Notes under the pieces: generated by a model
What the model was told of the DNA's origin: nothing
Database searches by the model: none
What the model saw: the letters and a program-made list of their open reading frames with translations, nothing else
Shown here: piece after piece, positions 41,339-49,815 of the stretch
How the letters are laid out: each line of letters starts with the position of its first letter
How positions within the stretch are numbered: the first letter of the stretch is position 1
Assembly: GCF_031458235.1 (NCBI RefSeq)
Contig: NZ_JAVDYB010000001.1
Location: 3,493,001 to 3,557,000 of the forward strand
DNA: 64,000 bases
From: Catenuloplanes atrovinosus
GTDB taxonomy: Bacteria > Actinomycetota > Actinomycetes > Mycobacteriales > Micromonosporaceae
Direction: 5' to 3'
Position numbers and translations under genes: made by a program

Positions 41339-41768
41339 CGGTGCGGCGGTGACGCCGTCGGGACCGGCGCCGCCGTCTTTGCGCACGTCGATCCGCTCGG
41401 CCGAGCACTCCTCGGTCCGCGCGGCCCGCGACGCGGACGGCTCCGCCGACCGGACGCCGCGCGCCGGCGGCCGGTGGTGTGCTCTCCGTGGCCACCCGCA
41501 CGAACGAGAACGCTCGTCGCAAGCGAATCCACAATGGCCACCGCCGGCCGCCGCCACCTGTGCGCCGGCCTGTCCCGGCGACGGAGCGCGTCTACTTCCG
41601 CGGCGCACCACGGCCCGACCCCCTGACCGGCCCGGCGACGCGGCGAGCGCCGACCCCTGTCAGATCGAGGACAGTCGATTACGGCGTGCGCTCTCGCATG
41701 GGAGCGTTTCGGCGTCGAGGGCCTTCGGCACGTTGGAATCGTCCATACGACGAAACGGGGTACAACGC
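41339..41768. other. intergenic region
   Basis: About 430 nt between the divergent small-peptide/ABC operon and the I36 inhibitor gene. It holds the promoters of both. I see no further gene; longer open frames here lack the codon pattern or start signals of real genes. Confidence 0.4.
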
Positions 41769-42263
41769 ATGAATCGCATCCTCCAGCGTGCTCTGGGCGC
41801 GCTGGCGCTGGCCGGAGCACTGGTGCTCAGCACCACCGGCCCCGCCTCCGCGGAACCGTCCTCGGCCGGCTCCGCCGGTGCCGCCGTCGCGGCCGACCGC
41901 GCGGCGGACATCACGCCCGCCTCGCCGGAGCTGGCCGCGCGCCTCGCGCTGTCCTGCCCGTCCGGCAACGTCTGCGTCTGGCCCAACACGGGCGGCACCA
42001 GCAACCGGTGCACCTGGACCAACGCCGACGCCGACTGGCGCAGCGGATCCGTCGCCTGTTCCTGGTCGGGCACGCAGCCGGTCCGCGCGGCATACAACAA
42101 CGGTCAGAGCACGGCGTACGACGTCGTGTGCCTGTACCGGAACGCCAACTACAGTGGTGGCTACCTGTTCCTGTTCCAGCGCGGCGACTCGTGGACGAGC
42201 TCCAGCGGCGTCTTCACCCGCTCGCACCGCTGGCTGGCACCCACCACCCCCTGCCTGAGCTGA
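41769..42263 (+). CDS. secreted peptidase inhibitor family I36-like protein
   Basis: A 164-residue secreted protein with a signal peptide (1-28, ending PASA). A propeptide-like Ala-rich stretch to about 55 is followed by a beta/gamma-crystallin-like domain: CPSGNVCVWPNTGGTSNRC, CLYRNANYSGGYLFLFQRGD and RWLAPTTPC. Six cysteines can pair. The pattern fits the Streptomyces metalloproteinase inhibitor type (I36), thought to protect against metalloproteases. Monocistronic, with its own terminator. Confidence 0.82.
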   Translation: MNRILQRALGALALAGALVLSTTGPASAEPSSAGSAGAAVAADRAADITPASPELAARLALSCPSGNVCVWPNTGGTSNRCTWTNADADWRSGSVACSWSGTQPVRAAYNNGQSTAYDVVCLYRNANYSGGYLFLFQRGDSWTSSSGVFTRSHRWLAPTTPCLS

Positions 42264-42287
42264 CGCGTCAGGCACGTCCGGCACATC

Positions 42288-42327
42288 GCGGTGCCCCGTC
42301 CCGGTCTCGGCCGGCACGGGGCACCGC
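42288..42327 (+). terminator. hairpin terminator after I36 inhibitor
   Basis: A 12-bp stem, GCGGTGCCCCGT (42288-42299) with ACGGGGCACCGC (42316-42327), 25 nt past the stop codon. Confidence 0.75.
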
Positions 42328-42552
42328 CCCGGATGCGGTGACCGGAGCGCCCGTTCGGGGCAGCCGGCCGGTGTCCCGGCTCCGAGACCGGCGCTGGCAA
42401 CGATGTGGGCTCGGCGAAGACCGCCGCGGAAGCCCGTGGGAGTACGGCATGACCGGGCGGTACGCCGCCTCGGGGTCCACGATGAACGATAGATGTCGCG
42501 GTGAAACCGATTTCTGGCCCCGCGACGTCCCGCGGTTCGGAACACTGTCCCG

Positions 42553-43686
42553 ATGACGACGCCGACGATCACCACCCGGTCCCTCAACCGCGCAGCCCTC
42601 GCCCGCCAGTTGCTGCTGGCCCGCGCGCCGCTGTCCACGCCGGAGGGCGTCCGCCGGGTGGTGGCGTTGCAGGCGCAGTCCCCCGCCTCGCCGTACCTGG
42701 CGCTGTGGAACCGGCTGGCCGGCTTCGATCCGGCCACGCTGGACGCCGCCTACGCGGACGGCACCGTCGTGCGGGCCACGCTGATCCGGATGACGCTGCA
42801 CGCGGCGCACGCGGACGACTGGCCGGTGCTGCACGGCGCGATGGCGCCGCGGCTGCGCGACGGGCGGCTCTACGACCAGCGCTACACCTCCACCGGGCTG
42901 TCCGACGTGGACGGTGACGCGCTGCTGCCCGCGCTGGCCGAGTTCGCCGCCACGCCGCGCACCGGTACGGACATCGAGACGATGCTGACCGAGCGATCAG
43001 GCGTGCCCGGCCGGTGGGTGTGGTGGGCGCTGCGCACGTTCGCGCCGCTGCACCACGTGCCGACCGGCGGGCCGTGGGCGTTCGGCCCGCCGCCCGCCAC
43101 CTACGTCGCGGCGCGGGGATCGCGGCCCGCGGAGGAGGCGGCGCAGGCGCTCGTGCTCCGCTACCTGGAGGGCTTCGGGCCCGCGACGCTCCAGGACATC
43201 GGGCAGTTCACGCTGATGACCCAGTCGGCGATCCGGCGCGCGGCCGACGCGCTCGGCGACCGGTTGATCCGGTTCACCGGCCCGGCGAAGGCGAAGCTGC
43301 TGGACGTGCCGGGCGGCGAGATCCCGGACGAGGACACGCCCGCGCCGCCGCGGCTGCTGCCCATGTGGGACAGCATCCTGCTGGCCTACGCCGACCGCAG
43401 CCGCGTCGTCCCCCCGGCGTACCGTCCGGTGATCTTCCGCCGGAACGGCGACGTCCTACCGGCCGTGCTGGTCGACGGGCAGGTCGCCGGCGTCTGGCGG
43501 GCGACCGGCGACGGCATCGAGGTGACCGCGTTCCGCCCGCTCGACGACCCGGCGTGGCACGGGCTGACCGGCGAGGCGCGGTCGCTGATCGCGTTCCTGG
43601 CCGGCCGCGACCCCGAGGTCTACAGCCGGTACGGGCACTGGTGGCAGAAGGACCTGCCGGCCGCCGACGTCCGGACGCTCCGCTGA
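42553..43686 (+). CDS. winged-helix DNA-binding protein, AlkZ/YcaQ-like (HTH_42)
   Basis: A 377-residue protein of the HTH_42 superfamily, whose AlkZ and YcaQ members are DNA glycosylases that unhook crosslinks. The Q-x-Q motif is present (LQAQSP, Gln40 and Gln42). Tandem winged helices are suggested by VRATLIRMTLHAAHADDWPVL and GFGPATLQDIGQFTLMT. The C-terminal barrel contains LPMWDSILLAYADRSRVVPP and the end has WHGLTGEARSLIAFL. In AlkZ this type of glycosylase gives self-resistance to DNA-alkylating natural products, so this could be a resistance gene. Substrate unknown. Confidence 0.8.
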   Translation: MTTPTITTRSLNRAALARQLLLARAPLSTPEGVRRVVALQAQSPASPYLALWNRLAGFDPATLDAAYADGTVVRATLIRMTLHAAHADDWPVLHGAMAPRLRDGRLYDQRYTSTGLSDVDGDALLPALAEFAATPRTGTDIETMLTERSGVPGRWVWWALRTFAPLHHVPTGGPWAFGPPPATYVAARGSRPAEEAAQALVLRYLEGFGPATLQDIGQFTLMTQSAIRRAADALGDRLIRFTGPAKAKLLDVPGGEIPDEDTPAPPRLLPMWDSILLAYADRSRVVPPAYRPVIFRRNGDVLPAVLVDGQVAGVWRATGDGIEVTAFRPLDDPAWHGLTGEARSLIAFLAGRDPEVYSRYGHWWQKDLPAADVRTLR

Positions 43687-43763
43687 GCCTCGTTCCCGGG
43701 AACTAGTCCCGCTCCGCCCCGCGCCCTACGCACCGGCCCGGCCGGATTCCTACCGTCTGGAGC

Positions 43764-45035
43764 ATGCTTCTCCGACTTCTCCTCGCGGCGTCGTTCGTCG
43801 CCGTGACCGTCGCCGCGGGCGGCGCGCCGGCCGTCGCGCACGCGCCCGCCGTCGCCGCGGACACGCTGCTGGCGCAGACGATCGGCGGGATGGAGCTGAC
43901 GCTGGCGATCCGGCGCGCCACGGAGGTGCCCGGGCCGCTGCGGGTGGACGTCATCCCGCACGTCCCGGTGCGCGCCCTGCCGATCGAGGTGACGGTCCGG
44001 TCGGCCACGTCGACGGCGGTCGCCACCGGGTCCGCCCGGCTGGAGCGGGACGCCGCGCGTACGTACCCGGTCGCCCTGACCGTCGGCGAGAGCGGGCCGC
44101 ACTGGCTGGAGCTGCGCGCCGGGGACGAGTTCTCCCAGTTGCCCTTCCAGGTGCTGCTTCCGCGCGCGTCGGCCGCGCAGCTGTGGACGAGCGGTGCGCT
44201 CGCGGCGGCGGCGCTGCTGCTGATCGGCGCGCTGGCCGCGGCCGGCCTGGGCCCGCGCCGGATTGCGCTGCCGCTCGGCGGTGCCGGCGGGATGGCGCTG
44301 GTCGTCGCGGCGACGCTCGCCGTGGCGCCGCCGGCCGACCCGGCCGGGGCGGCCGAGCCGGCCGGCCGGCCGTACGTGCAGGCCCGGTTCACCGCGGTCC
44401 CGGCCGGCGCGGATCTGCTGCTGCGGTTCACCCTGCTGGACTCCTCGACCGGCCGGCCGGTGGACGACCTGGTGCCGCACCACCAGGCACTGGCGCACGC
44501 GGTGGTGTCCTCCGTGGACGGCGCGAGCCTCCACCACCTGCACCCCCGGCGCACGGCCGCCGGCCAGCTGGAGATGCGGCTGCGCGGCGCGCGGCCGGGT
44601 CCGTACCGGGTGGACGTGGAGTTCGAGCGCGAGGACTCCGGCGGCCAGCTCGTCTCCGGCCGCTTCGAGGTCGCCGGGGCGGCGCGCACCGAGGCGGAGA
44701 CCCCGGCGACGCTGCCGACGACCCCCGGGCGGGTGGTCGCCGGCCGGCCGGTGCAGATCGAGATCGACACCGGGCCGGGGCGGGTGCAGCCGTGGCTGGG
44801 CATGGCCGGCCACCTGATCGTCCGCACCGAGCGAGGGGACTTCCTCGGGCACGCGCACGAGCAGGCGTCGATGGCGGCCGGCGGCGCCGTGCCGGACGAC
44901 ACCGTCGCGGCGTTCGAGCCGCGACTGCGTTTCGCGTTCACGTTCCCCGAGCCGGGGCGCTACTTCGTGTGGCTGCAGTACGCCCGGGACCTGCGGATCG
45001 TGACGGTGCCGTACGTGGTCGAGGTCGCACCGTGA
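43764..45035 (+). CDS. membrane-anchored protein with His-rich metal-binding-like domains
   Basis: A 423-residue envelope protein. Signal peptide 1-26; an extracytoplasmic beta domain (about 30-135); one or two TM helices (about 138-190); then two beta domains with His clusters. The first contains LVPHHQALAHAVVSSVDGA and LHHLHPRR. The second contains WLGMAGHLIVRTERGDFLGHAHE and FPEPGRYFVWLQY, a pattern found in YtkA/CopC-type copper-related proteins. It leads a six-gene run with four-base overlaps or near-zero gaps, ending in a two-component system, so it likely senses, binds or transfers a metal. Family assignment is tentative. Confidence 0.65.
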   Translation: MLLRLLLAASFVAVTVAAGGAPAVAHAPAVAADTLLAQTIGGMELTLAIRRATEVPGPLRVDVIPHVPVRALPIEVTVRSATSTAVATGSARLERDAARTYPVALTVGESGPHWLELRAGDEFSQLPFQVLLPRASAAQLWTSGALAAAALLLIGALAAAGLGPRRIALPLGGAGGMALVVAATLAVAPPADPAGAAEPAGRPYVQARFTAVPAGADLLLRFTLLDSSTGRPVDDLVPHHQALAHAVVSSVDGASLHHLHPRRTAAGQLEMRLRGARPGPYRVDVEFEREDSGGQLVSGRFEVAGAARTEAETPATLPTTPGRVVAGRPVQIEIDTGPGRVQPWLGMAGHLIVRTERGDFLGHAHEQASMAAGGAVPDDTVAAFEPRLRFAFTFPEPGRYFVWLQYARDLRIVTVPYVVEVAP

Positions 45036-45442
45036 GCGCGCGGACCGTGACCGGGCTGATCGCGCTGGCCGTCACGGCGGTGCTGGCCGTGCTCGGCGTG
45101 GTGCGGGCCGGCCGCCCGGACCCGGCCCCGCTGACCGGCGGCGGACGCGAGTTCATGGTCGCCGCGCGGCTCGACCCGGCGGCCACCGGCGTGATCGGCG
45201 TGGAGATCGAGCTGTCGCGGCGCGACGGCGGGCCGGTCGCCGTCCGGGCGGTGGCGGTCTCCGCCGTCATGCCGGCGATGGGTCACGTCACGGCGGAGCG
45301 GGCGGCGGAGCCGCTGGGCCCGGCGCGCTTCCGCGTGCACGGGGAGCTTTTCACCATGCCGGGGGCGTGGCGGATGGACGTCCGAGTGGACACCGATACC
45401 GGATCCGATGTCGTCGGCATCGCGGTCACGGTCGACCGTTGA
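45032..45442 (+). CDS. FixH/YtkA-like secreted or anchored protein
   Basis: A 136-residue protein. An N-terminal TM or signal segment (VTGLIALAVTAVLAVLGVV) precedes one Ig-like beta domain with SAVMPAMGHVTAE, which matches the M-x-x-MGH element of YtkA/FixH-type copper proteins, and FTMPGAWRMDVRV at the end. It starts within the stop of the previous gene (GTGA). Probably a periplasmic metal chaperone partner of its neighbours (inference). Confidence 0.7.
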   Translation: MSARTVTGLIALAVTAVLAVLGVVRAGRPDPAPLTGGGREFMVAARLDPAATGVIGVEIELSRRDGGPVAVRAVAVSAVMPAMGHVTAERAAEPLGPARFRVHGELFTMPGAWRMDVRVDTDTGSDVVGIAVTVDR

Positions 45443-45453
45443 GGAGGAAACGA

Positions 45454-46467
45454 GTGATCGAACGCAGAGGCGCATGGACCTTGCTGGGCGCCTACACCCT
45501 GCTGTGGTTCGGCGTGGCGTGGGACGGGCAGTGGCACGTCGACGTGGGCCCGGACACGTTCTACACCGCACCACACCTGATGTTCTACGCGGGTTCCGCC
45601 CTGCTCGGGTTCTGCTCACTGGCCGTGGTGCTGCTGGTGACCCGCCGCCCGGAGGCGTCCGCCGGCACGACCGTCCCGGTCGGGCCGTTCCGCGCGCCGA
45701 TCGCCTTCCTGGTGACCGGGCTCGGCGCGGCCGCGCATCTGCTCTACGGCGCCACGGACCTCTGGTGGCACGAGGTCTACGGCTTCGACATCCTCGAGGA
45801 GACCCCGTCACACTTCGGGCTGTTTCTCGGCATGCAGCTGGAGATAGCCGGCGTGGTGCTGGCGTTCCTCGGGCTGCGCGGCGAACGGTCCGGGCGGTGG
45901 GGCCTGGCCGCGGCGATCTCGCTGTTCGTCGCGAGCGCCGCGATCGGCGTCGACGGCGAGCCGCTGGGCATCCCGCTGAACGTGCTGGGTCTCGGTGCCG
46001 GTACGGCCTGGGTCGTCGGCATGGTGGTCGGCGCCGGCCTGTCCGCCCGCTGGCTGGCGGCCATCGGGGCCGCCTACGTCGTGCTGCTCGGCCTGACGTT
46101 CCTGTTCCCGCCGTGGGCCACCCGGGTCTACGCCGACGCGATCGATCTGCGCATGCGGGACAACGCGCCGGGCATACCCATCGCGGCGCTCGCGCTCCCG
46201 CTGCTGTTTCCGCTGATCGCCCTGCTGCTCGCGGCCGCGGTACGGACGGCCCGGCGCCGGCGGCTCACGCCGCGCGTGGCGATGCTGGCGGTCGGCGCGC
46301 TGACCGCACTGACGGTGGTGGCCCAGACGGTGCTGATGAGCAGCCCCTCCATCGCTACGGTCCTGCACCTGGCGCTGACCGGAGCCGCCGGCGCCGGCCT
46401 GTGCTGGGTCGGCTGGCAGAACGCGGCGCTGCTGCGCGCGGCGCGACCGGAGGTGGCCGTCGCATGA
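45454..46467 (+). CDS. polytopic membrane protein with conserved His/Trp clusters
   Basis: A 337-residue integral membrane protein with about nine or ten TM helices. His/Trp-rich loops stand out: WDGQWHVDVGPDTFYTAPHL and DLWWHEVYGFDILEETPSH. These are good candidates for metal binding near the membrane surface. I do not recognise a named family. GTG 45454 has GAGGAGG 6 nt upstream, the strongest ribosome-binding site in the operon. Possibly the transporter of the metal cassette. Confidence 0.65.
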   Translation: MIERRGAWTLLGAYTLLWFGVAWDGQWHVDVGPDTFYTAPHLMFYAGSALLGFCSLAVVLLVTRRPEASAGTTVPVGPFRAPIAFLVTGLGAAAHLLYGATDLWWHEVYGFDILEETPSHFGLFLGMQLEIAGVVLAFLGLRGERSGRWGLAAAISLFVASAAIGVDGEPLGIPLNVLGLGAGTAWVVGMVVGAGLSARWLAAIGAAYVVLLGLTFLFPPWATRVYADAIDLRMRDNAPGIPIAALALPLLFPLIALLLAAAVRTARRRRLTPRVAMLAVGALTALTVVAQTVLMSSPSIATVLHLALTGAAGAGLCWVGWQNAALLRAARPEVAVA

Positions 46468-47069
46468 GCCGCCGTTCGATGTGGACCGGGTGGCCGCGTA
46501 CCGCCCTGGTGATGATGTCCGCCGCGGTCGCGCTGCTGTCCGCGGCCACCCCGGCCGCCGCGGCCGTGCCGAAGCCGGAGCGGGTGCACAGCGAGACGAT
46601 GACGCTGGGCGGCACCACGATGACCGCCTCGTTCAGCGACTGGCCGCTGCGCGCCACCAGATCGCTAGACTTCACGTTCGAGCCGGCGGGTGGCATCGAG
46701 GGACGCCGCGGCACGCTCCGCGCCGTCTCCCCCGGCGGCGCGGTGACCGCGCTGGGCATGGCCAGCCGCCTCGCCGGCGAGAAGGAGATGACGCTGGTCC
46801 GGCACCCGCGGGATTACGGGGTCTGGGGCCTGGACGCGGTCGCGCTGCCCGAGGAGGGAATGTGGCGGTTCGAGTTCACCCTGCACGGCCCGGAGGGGGC
46901 CTCGACCGGGACGCTGGCGTTGCCGGTCGGTCCCCGTCCCGGTCCTCCGATCCTGCTGAGCTGGACGGCCGGGCTGCTTCCCTGGATCATCGCGGGGTTC
47001 TGGCTGACGTACCGCTGGATCCGGAGCCGGCCGGCACGACGGAGGATCGCGTCCGCCTGGAGCGGTTGA
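46464..47069 (+). CDS. secreted-anchored beta-domain protein
   Basis: A 201-residue protein. Signal peptide (about 1-34, ending TPAAAA), a beta-sandwich of about 120 residues ([11 protein letters not shown]-type strands: [41 protein letters not shown]), then a C-terminal TM helix ([15 protein letters not shown]) with basic tail. It is anchored outside the membrane like CopC/YcnI-type domains. ATGA overlap with the previous gene and TTGA overlap with the sensor kinase. Confidence 0.6.
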   Translation: MSRRSMWTGWPRTALVMMSAAVALLSAATPAAAAVPKPERVHSETMTLGGTTMTASFSDWPLRATRSLDFTFEPAGGIEGRRGTLRAVSPGGAVTALGMASRLAGEKEMTLVRHPRDYGVWGLDAVALPEEGMWRFEFTLHGPEGASTGTLALPVGPRPGPPILLSWTAGLLPWIIAGFWLTYRWIRSRPARRRIASAWSG

Positions 47070-48184
47070 GCGCCGCGCTGCTGGTCGGCCTGCCGCCGCT
47101 GGCGGCGATCTGGCCGGTGCTGGAGGGCGACGTGCAGGGGCCGGTGTGGCTGCTGGCCTGCCTCGTCGCCGGACAGTCGGTGGCGCTGCTCCGGAGCCGC
47201 CGGTCTCCGCTGGCCACGTTGGTGATCGTCGCCTTGCTGGAGACGGTGCTGATCGTCGTCGACATGGAGCTGCTGGTCGGCGTCATGGCCGCGGTCTGCG
47301 GACTGGGCGCCTGGGCCGGCCGCCGCCACCAGCGCATCGGGCTGGCCTTCGGCGCCGTGCTGCTCGCGGTGCTGGCGGCGGCGAACCTGATCAGCGGTCC
47401 ACGGCCCGGGCACGTGCTCCCCGGTGCCGCCGCGCTGATCGCGATGTTCGCCGGGTTCTGGGTGGTGGGCCGGCTCAACGCCCACGACTTCCATCGGCTC
47501 GGCGAACTGCGGCGGTACTCGCGCCGGCTGGAGGAGGAGCGGGCGGCCGTCGAACGGCGCGCCGCCGAGCGGGAACGGTTGCTGCTGGCCCGGGAACTGC
47601 ACGACATCCTGAATCACGCGGTCACCGCGATGGTGCTGGACGCCGACGCCACGGCCGAGACCGGGGACCCGGCCGAGTGGCGGGCGGCGCTGGAGCGGGT
47701 CGCGGGGACCGGCCGCCAGTCACTGGCCGAGCTGCGCCGCCTGCTCGGGGTGCTGCGGACCGCCCCCGACCTGCCGGGCTACCATCCGCTCGCCGTGCTG
47801 CCCGGCCTGGACGACGTGGACGCGCTGGTGGCGGTGGACCGGGAGGGCGGCCCGCGCGTGCGGCTGGAACGCCACGGCACGGTGCGCCCGGTCGACGCCA
47901 GCGTGGGACAGGCGGTCTACCGGGTGGTGCAGGAGTCGCTGACCAACGTGGCCCGGCACGCCGGGCCGGTCGAGGTTGCGGTGTCCCTGACGTACGCCGC
48001 GGAGGCGCTCACCGTGCGGGTGGTCAACGCGCGCGCGACCCGCCCGCCGTCGAAGGCCGGCGGCGGGCTCGGGCTGATCGGCATGCGGGAACGGGTGGAG
48101 CTCGTCGGCGGGGCGCTGTCGGCCCGGCCGGCCGACGGCGGCTTCGCCGTCACCGCCACGTTCCCGCTGCGGAGCCCGGCATGA
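47066..48184 (+). CDS. NarL-type sensor histidine kinase (HisKA_3)
   Basis: A 372-residue kinase. Four or five TM helices fill residues 1-145. A coiled coil ([23 protein letters not shown]) leads into the HisKA_3 phosphorylation box [18 protein letters not shown], then the ATPase domain ([30 protein letters not shown]). There is no large extracytoplasmic domain, so sensing occurs in the membrane or through the upstream envelope proteins. The TTG at 47066 overlaps the previous stop; no ATG or GTG fits better. Cognate regulator follows directly. Confidence 0.85.
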   Translation: MSAALLVGLPPLAAIWPVLEGDVQGPVWLLACLVAGQSVALLRSRRSPLATLVIVALLETVLIVVDMELLVGVMAAVCGLGAWAGRRHQRIGLAFGAVLLAVLAAANLISGPRPGHVLPGAAALIAMFAGFWVVGRLNAHDFHRLGELRRYSRRLEEERAAVERRAAERERLLLARELHDILNHAVTAMVLDADATAETGDPAEWRAALERVAGTGRQSLAELRRLLGVLRTAPDLPGYHPLAVLPGLDDVDALVAVDREGGPRVRLERHGTVRPVDASVGQAVYRVVQESLTNVARHAGPVEVAVSLTYAAEALTVRVVNARATRPPSKAGGGLGLIGMRERVELVGGALSARPADGGFAVTATFPLRSPA

Positions 48185-48912
48185 CCGAGCCCGGCTCGAT
48201 CCGCGTGCTGGTCGTGGACGACGAGCGGCTGCTGCGGGAGGCCCTGACCCGGCTGATCGGCGCCGCGCCGGACCTCGACGTCGTGGGTGCGGCGACCGAC
48301 GGCGCCGAGGCGGTGACGATGGCCGGGCGGCTGGCGCCCGACGTGGTGCTGATGGACATCCGGATGCCGGTGATGGACGGGATCGAGGCGACCCGCCGGG
48401 TCGTCGCCGGCCCGCCCACGCCGGCCGGCCGGCCGCCCCGGGTGCTCGTGCTCACCACGTACGACCTGGACAGCTACGTGTACGCGGCGCTGTCCGCCGG
48501 TGCCAGCGGCTTCCTGCTCAAGGACGCGCCCAGCGAGCGGCTGCGCGACGGCATCCGCGTGGTCGCCTCCGGGCAGGCGGTGCTGGCCCCGGAGGCGACC
48601 GCCCGCCTGATCGAGACGCTCGGCCCGGCCCTGCCGAGCCGGGAGGACGAGCGCCTGCACGCCGCCGTGCGTCACCTCTCCCGGCGGGAACGAGAGGTGT
48701 GCGACCTGGTGGGCCGGGGCCTGTCCAACGACGAGATCGCGCAGCGGCTGGACATCAGCCGTTACACGGTGAAGGCGCACGTGTCGAGCATCCTGGCGAA
48801 GCTGGGGGTGCCCGACCGGGTGCACGTGGTGCTGGCCTGGTCCCGCCGGCCCCCGCCCCCGGTGACCGGGCTCAGGGACGGAAGTCCAGGTATGGGGCCA
48901 GGCCCAGCATGA
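48181..48912 (+). CDS. NarL/LuxR-type response regulator
   Basis: A 243-residue regulator. The receiver domain (8-125) has acidic pocket VVDDE, phospho-acceptor Asp in [13 protein letters not shown], Thr in VLTTYD and Lys in FLLKDAP. A LuxR HTH follows (about 165-225: [41 protein letters not shown]). It is the last gene of the six-gene envelope operon (ATGA overlap with the kinase). Its 3' end overlaps the convergent nucleosidase gene by 41 nt. Confidence 0.92.
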   Translation: MTEPGSIRVLVVDDERLLREALTRLIGAAPDLDVVGAATDGAEAVTMAGRLAPDVVLMDIRMPVMDGIEATRRVVAGPPTPAGRPPRVLVLTTYDLDSYVYAALSAGASGFLLKDAPSERLRDGIRVVASGQAVLAPEATARLIETLGPALPSREDERLHAAVRHLSRREREVCDLVGRGLSNDEIAQRLDISRYTVKAHVSSILAKLGVPDRVHVVLAWSRRPPPPVTGLRDGSPGMGPGPA

Positions 48913-49738
48913 CGGAGGCGGCACGCCGGGCCGCCAGGTCGTGGTGGTCGCCGGCCGAGGGCTTGGTGGCGTCGGCCAGGTCGGAGATGCCGCGGATGGT
49001 GAGCCAGCCGTAGCGGGTGCTGTCGCCGGCGGCCTCGTGGAACGCCTGCGCCGCGCCGGCCGCCTCCGTCTCCACCGCGAGCACGTTCTCGTGGACGGTA
49101 CGCAGCCAGGTGCGGATGTGCGAGTCCCGGTCCGTGACGACCGCGTTGCCGGAGCCGACCGGGCCGCGGAAGACGCGGAAGCGCGGATCGTGCGGGGTGT
49201 ACCGGTGGTGGGCGTCGAACTCGTTGAGCCGGTGCCCGAGCTCGCCGCGGACGGTCTGCACCCAGCCGCGCACCCTCGGGCCGCCCGCGGTCTCGCGGCG
49301 CGCGTCGTAGGCGATGATCTGATCGGAGATCACCACGTCGCCGACCCGCACCCAGTCCGCGACCGCGCCCGCGATGCCGACCAGCAGCACGACCGCGGGC
49401 CGGAACCGGGTGCTCAGCTCGCGGGCGGCGAGCGCGGCGGACTCCGTACCCGGCCGCAGGGTCTGCAAGACCACGACGCGCATCGGCGGTCGCCGCGGGA
49501 CCGGCAGCCACGCCTCGTAGTACTGCGGTCCGCCGGGCGAGGGGCGGCTGGCGTGGCCGCCGGTCAGCGCGGTGACCACCGCGTGTTGCTCCTGCGGCAG
49601 CACGGTGATCACCCCTAGGTCGGTCCGCGGCTCCTCCGGCTCGGCATCGGCCGCGGGCCCGGCGCCCGGCCCGGCGGCGGCGTTGAACCGCGAGCCGCTG
49701 ATCGCGCTGCCGGTGACGATGTTCGACCCGCTGATCAC
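48872..49738 (-). CDS. MTAN/PNP-fold nucleosidase with N-terminal ISGSNIVT motif
   Basis: A 288-residue protein. Residues 2-19 carry a short motif ([18 protein letters not shown]); residues 20-38 are a flexible Ala/Pro/Glu linker. Residues 39-288 form a nucleoside phosphorylase/nucleosidase fold: [17 protein letters not shown] (120-126), VETEAAG (222-228), and RGISDLAD with catalytic-type Asp253. The single Asp and E-x-E motif fit hydrolytic MTA/SAH-nucleosidase-like enzymes. Proteins of this fold serve as nucleotide- or NAD-degrading effectors in several conflict systems. GTG start forms a GTGA overlap with the membrane-protein stop, with GGAGG 6 nt upstream. The motif is shared with the C-terminus of that protein. 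Confidence 0.8.
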   Translation of the reverse strand: MISGSNIVTGSAISGSRFNAAAGPGAGPAADAEPEEPRTDLGVITVLPQEQHAVVTALTGGHASRPSPGGPQYYEAWLPVPRRPPMRVVVLQTLRPGTESAALAARELSTRFRPAVVLLVGIAGAVADWVRVGDVVISDQIIAYDARRETAGGPRVRGWVQTVRGELGHRLNEFDAHHRYTPHDPRFRVFRGPVGSGNAVVTDRDSHIRTWLRTVHENVLAVETEAAGAAQAFHEAAGDSTRYGWLTIRGISDLADATKPSAGDHHDLAARRAASVMLGLAPYLDFRP

Positions 49739-49815
49739 GGACGGCCTCCACCGGACTTCGCGCCGAGCGAGGAGTTCTCGATCCGGCTGTTGGTGACGAT
49801 GTTGGAGCCGGAGAT
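49682..49815 (-). other. duplicated adaptor motif at the junction of two proteins
   Basis: [18 protein letters not shown] is encoded at 49762-49815 (C-terminal residues 531-548 of the membrane protein). [18 protein letters not shown] is encoded at 49682-49735 (residues 2-19 of the nucleosidase). The shared octapeptide uses different synonymous codons in three of eight positions (Ser, Gly, Ser), so protein-level constraint and not recent DNA duplication explains it. Small, Asn/Ser/Gly-rich, beta-branched motifs at the C-end of a sensor and N-end of an effector are the layout of amyloid (RHIM-like) signalling pairs. Confidence 0.6.

Noticed and set aside
41327-41611. N-terminal extension of the small peptide upstream of the ABC exporter
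   Set aside because: The extension is Arg/Ala-rich, has no start signal and its codon pattern is poor; only the last 48 codons have convincing features.
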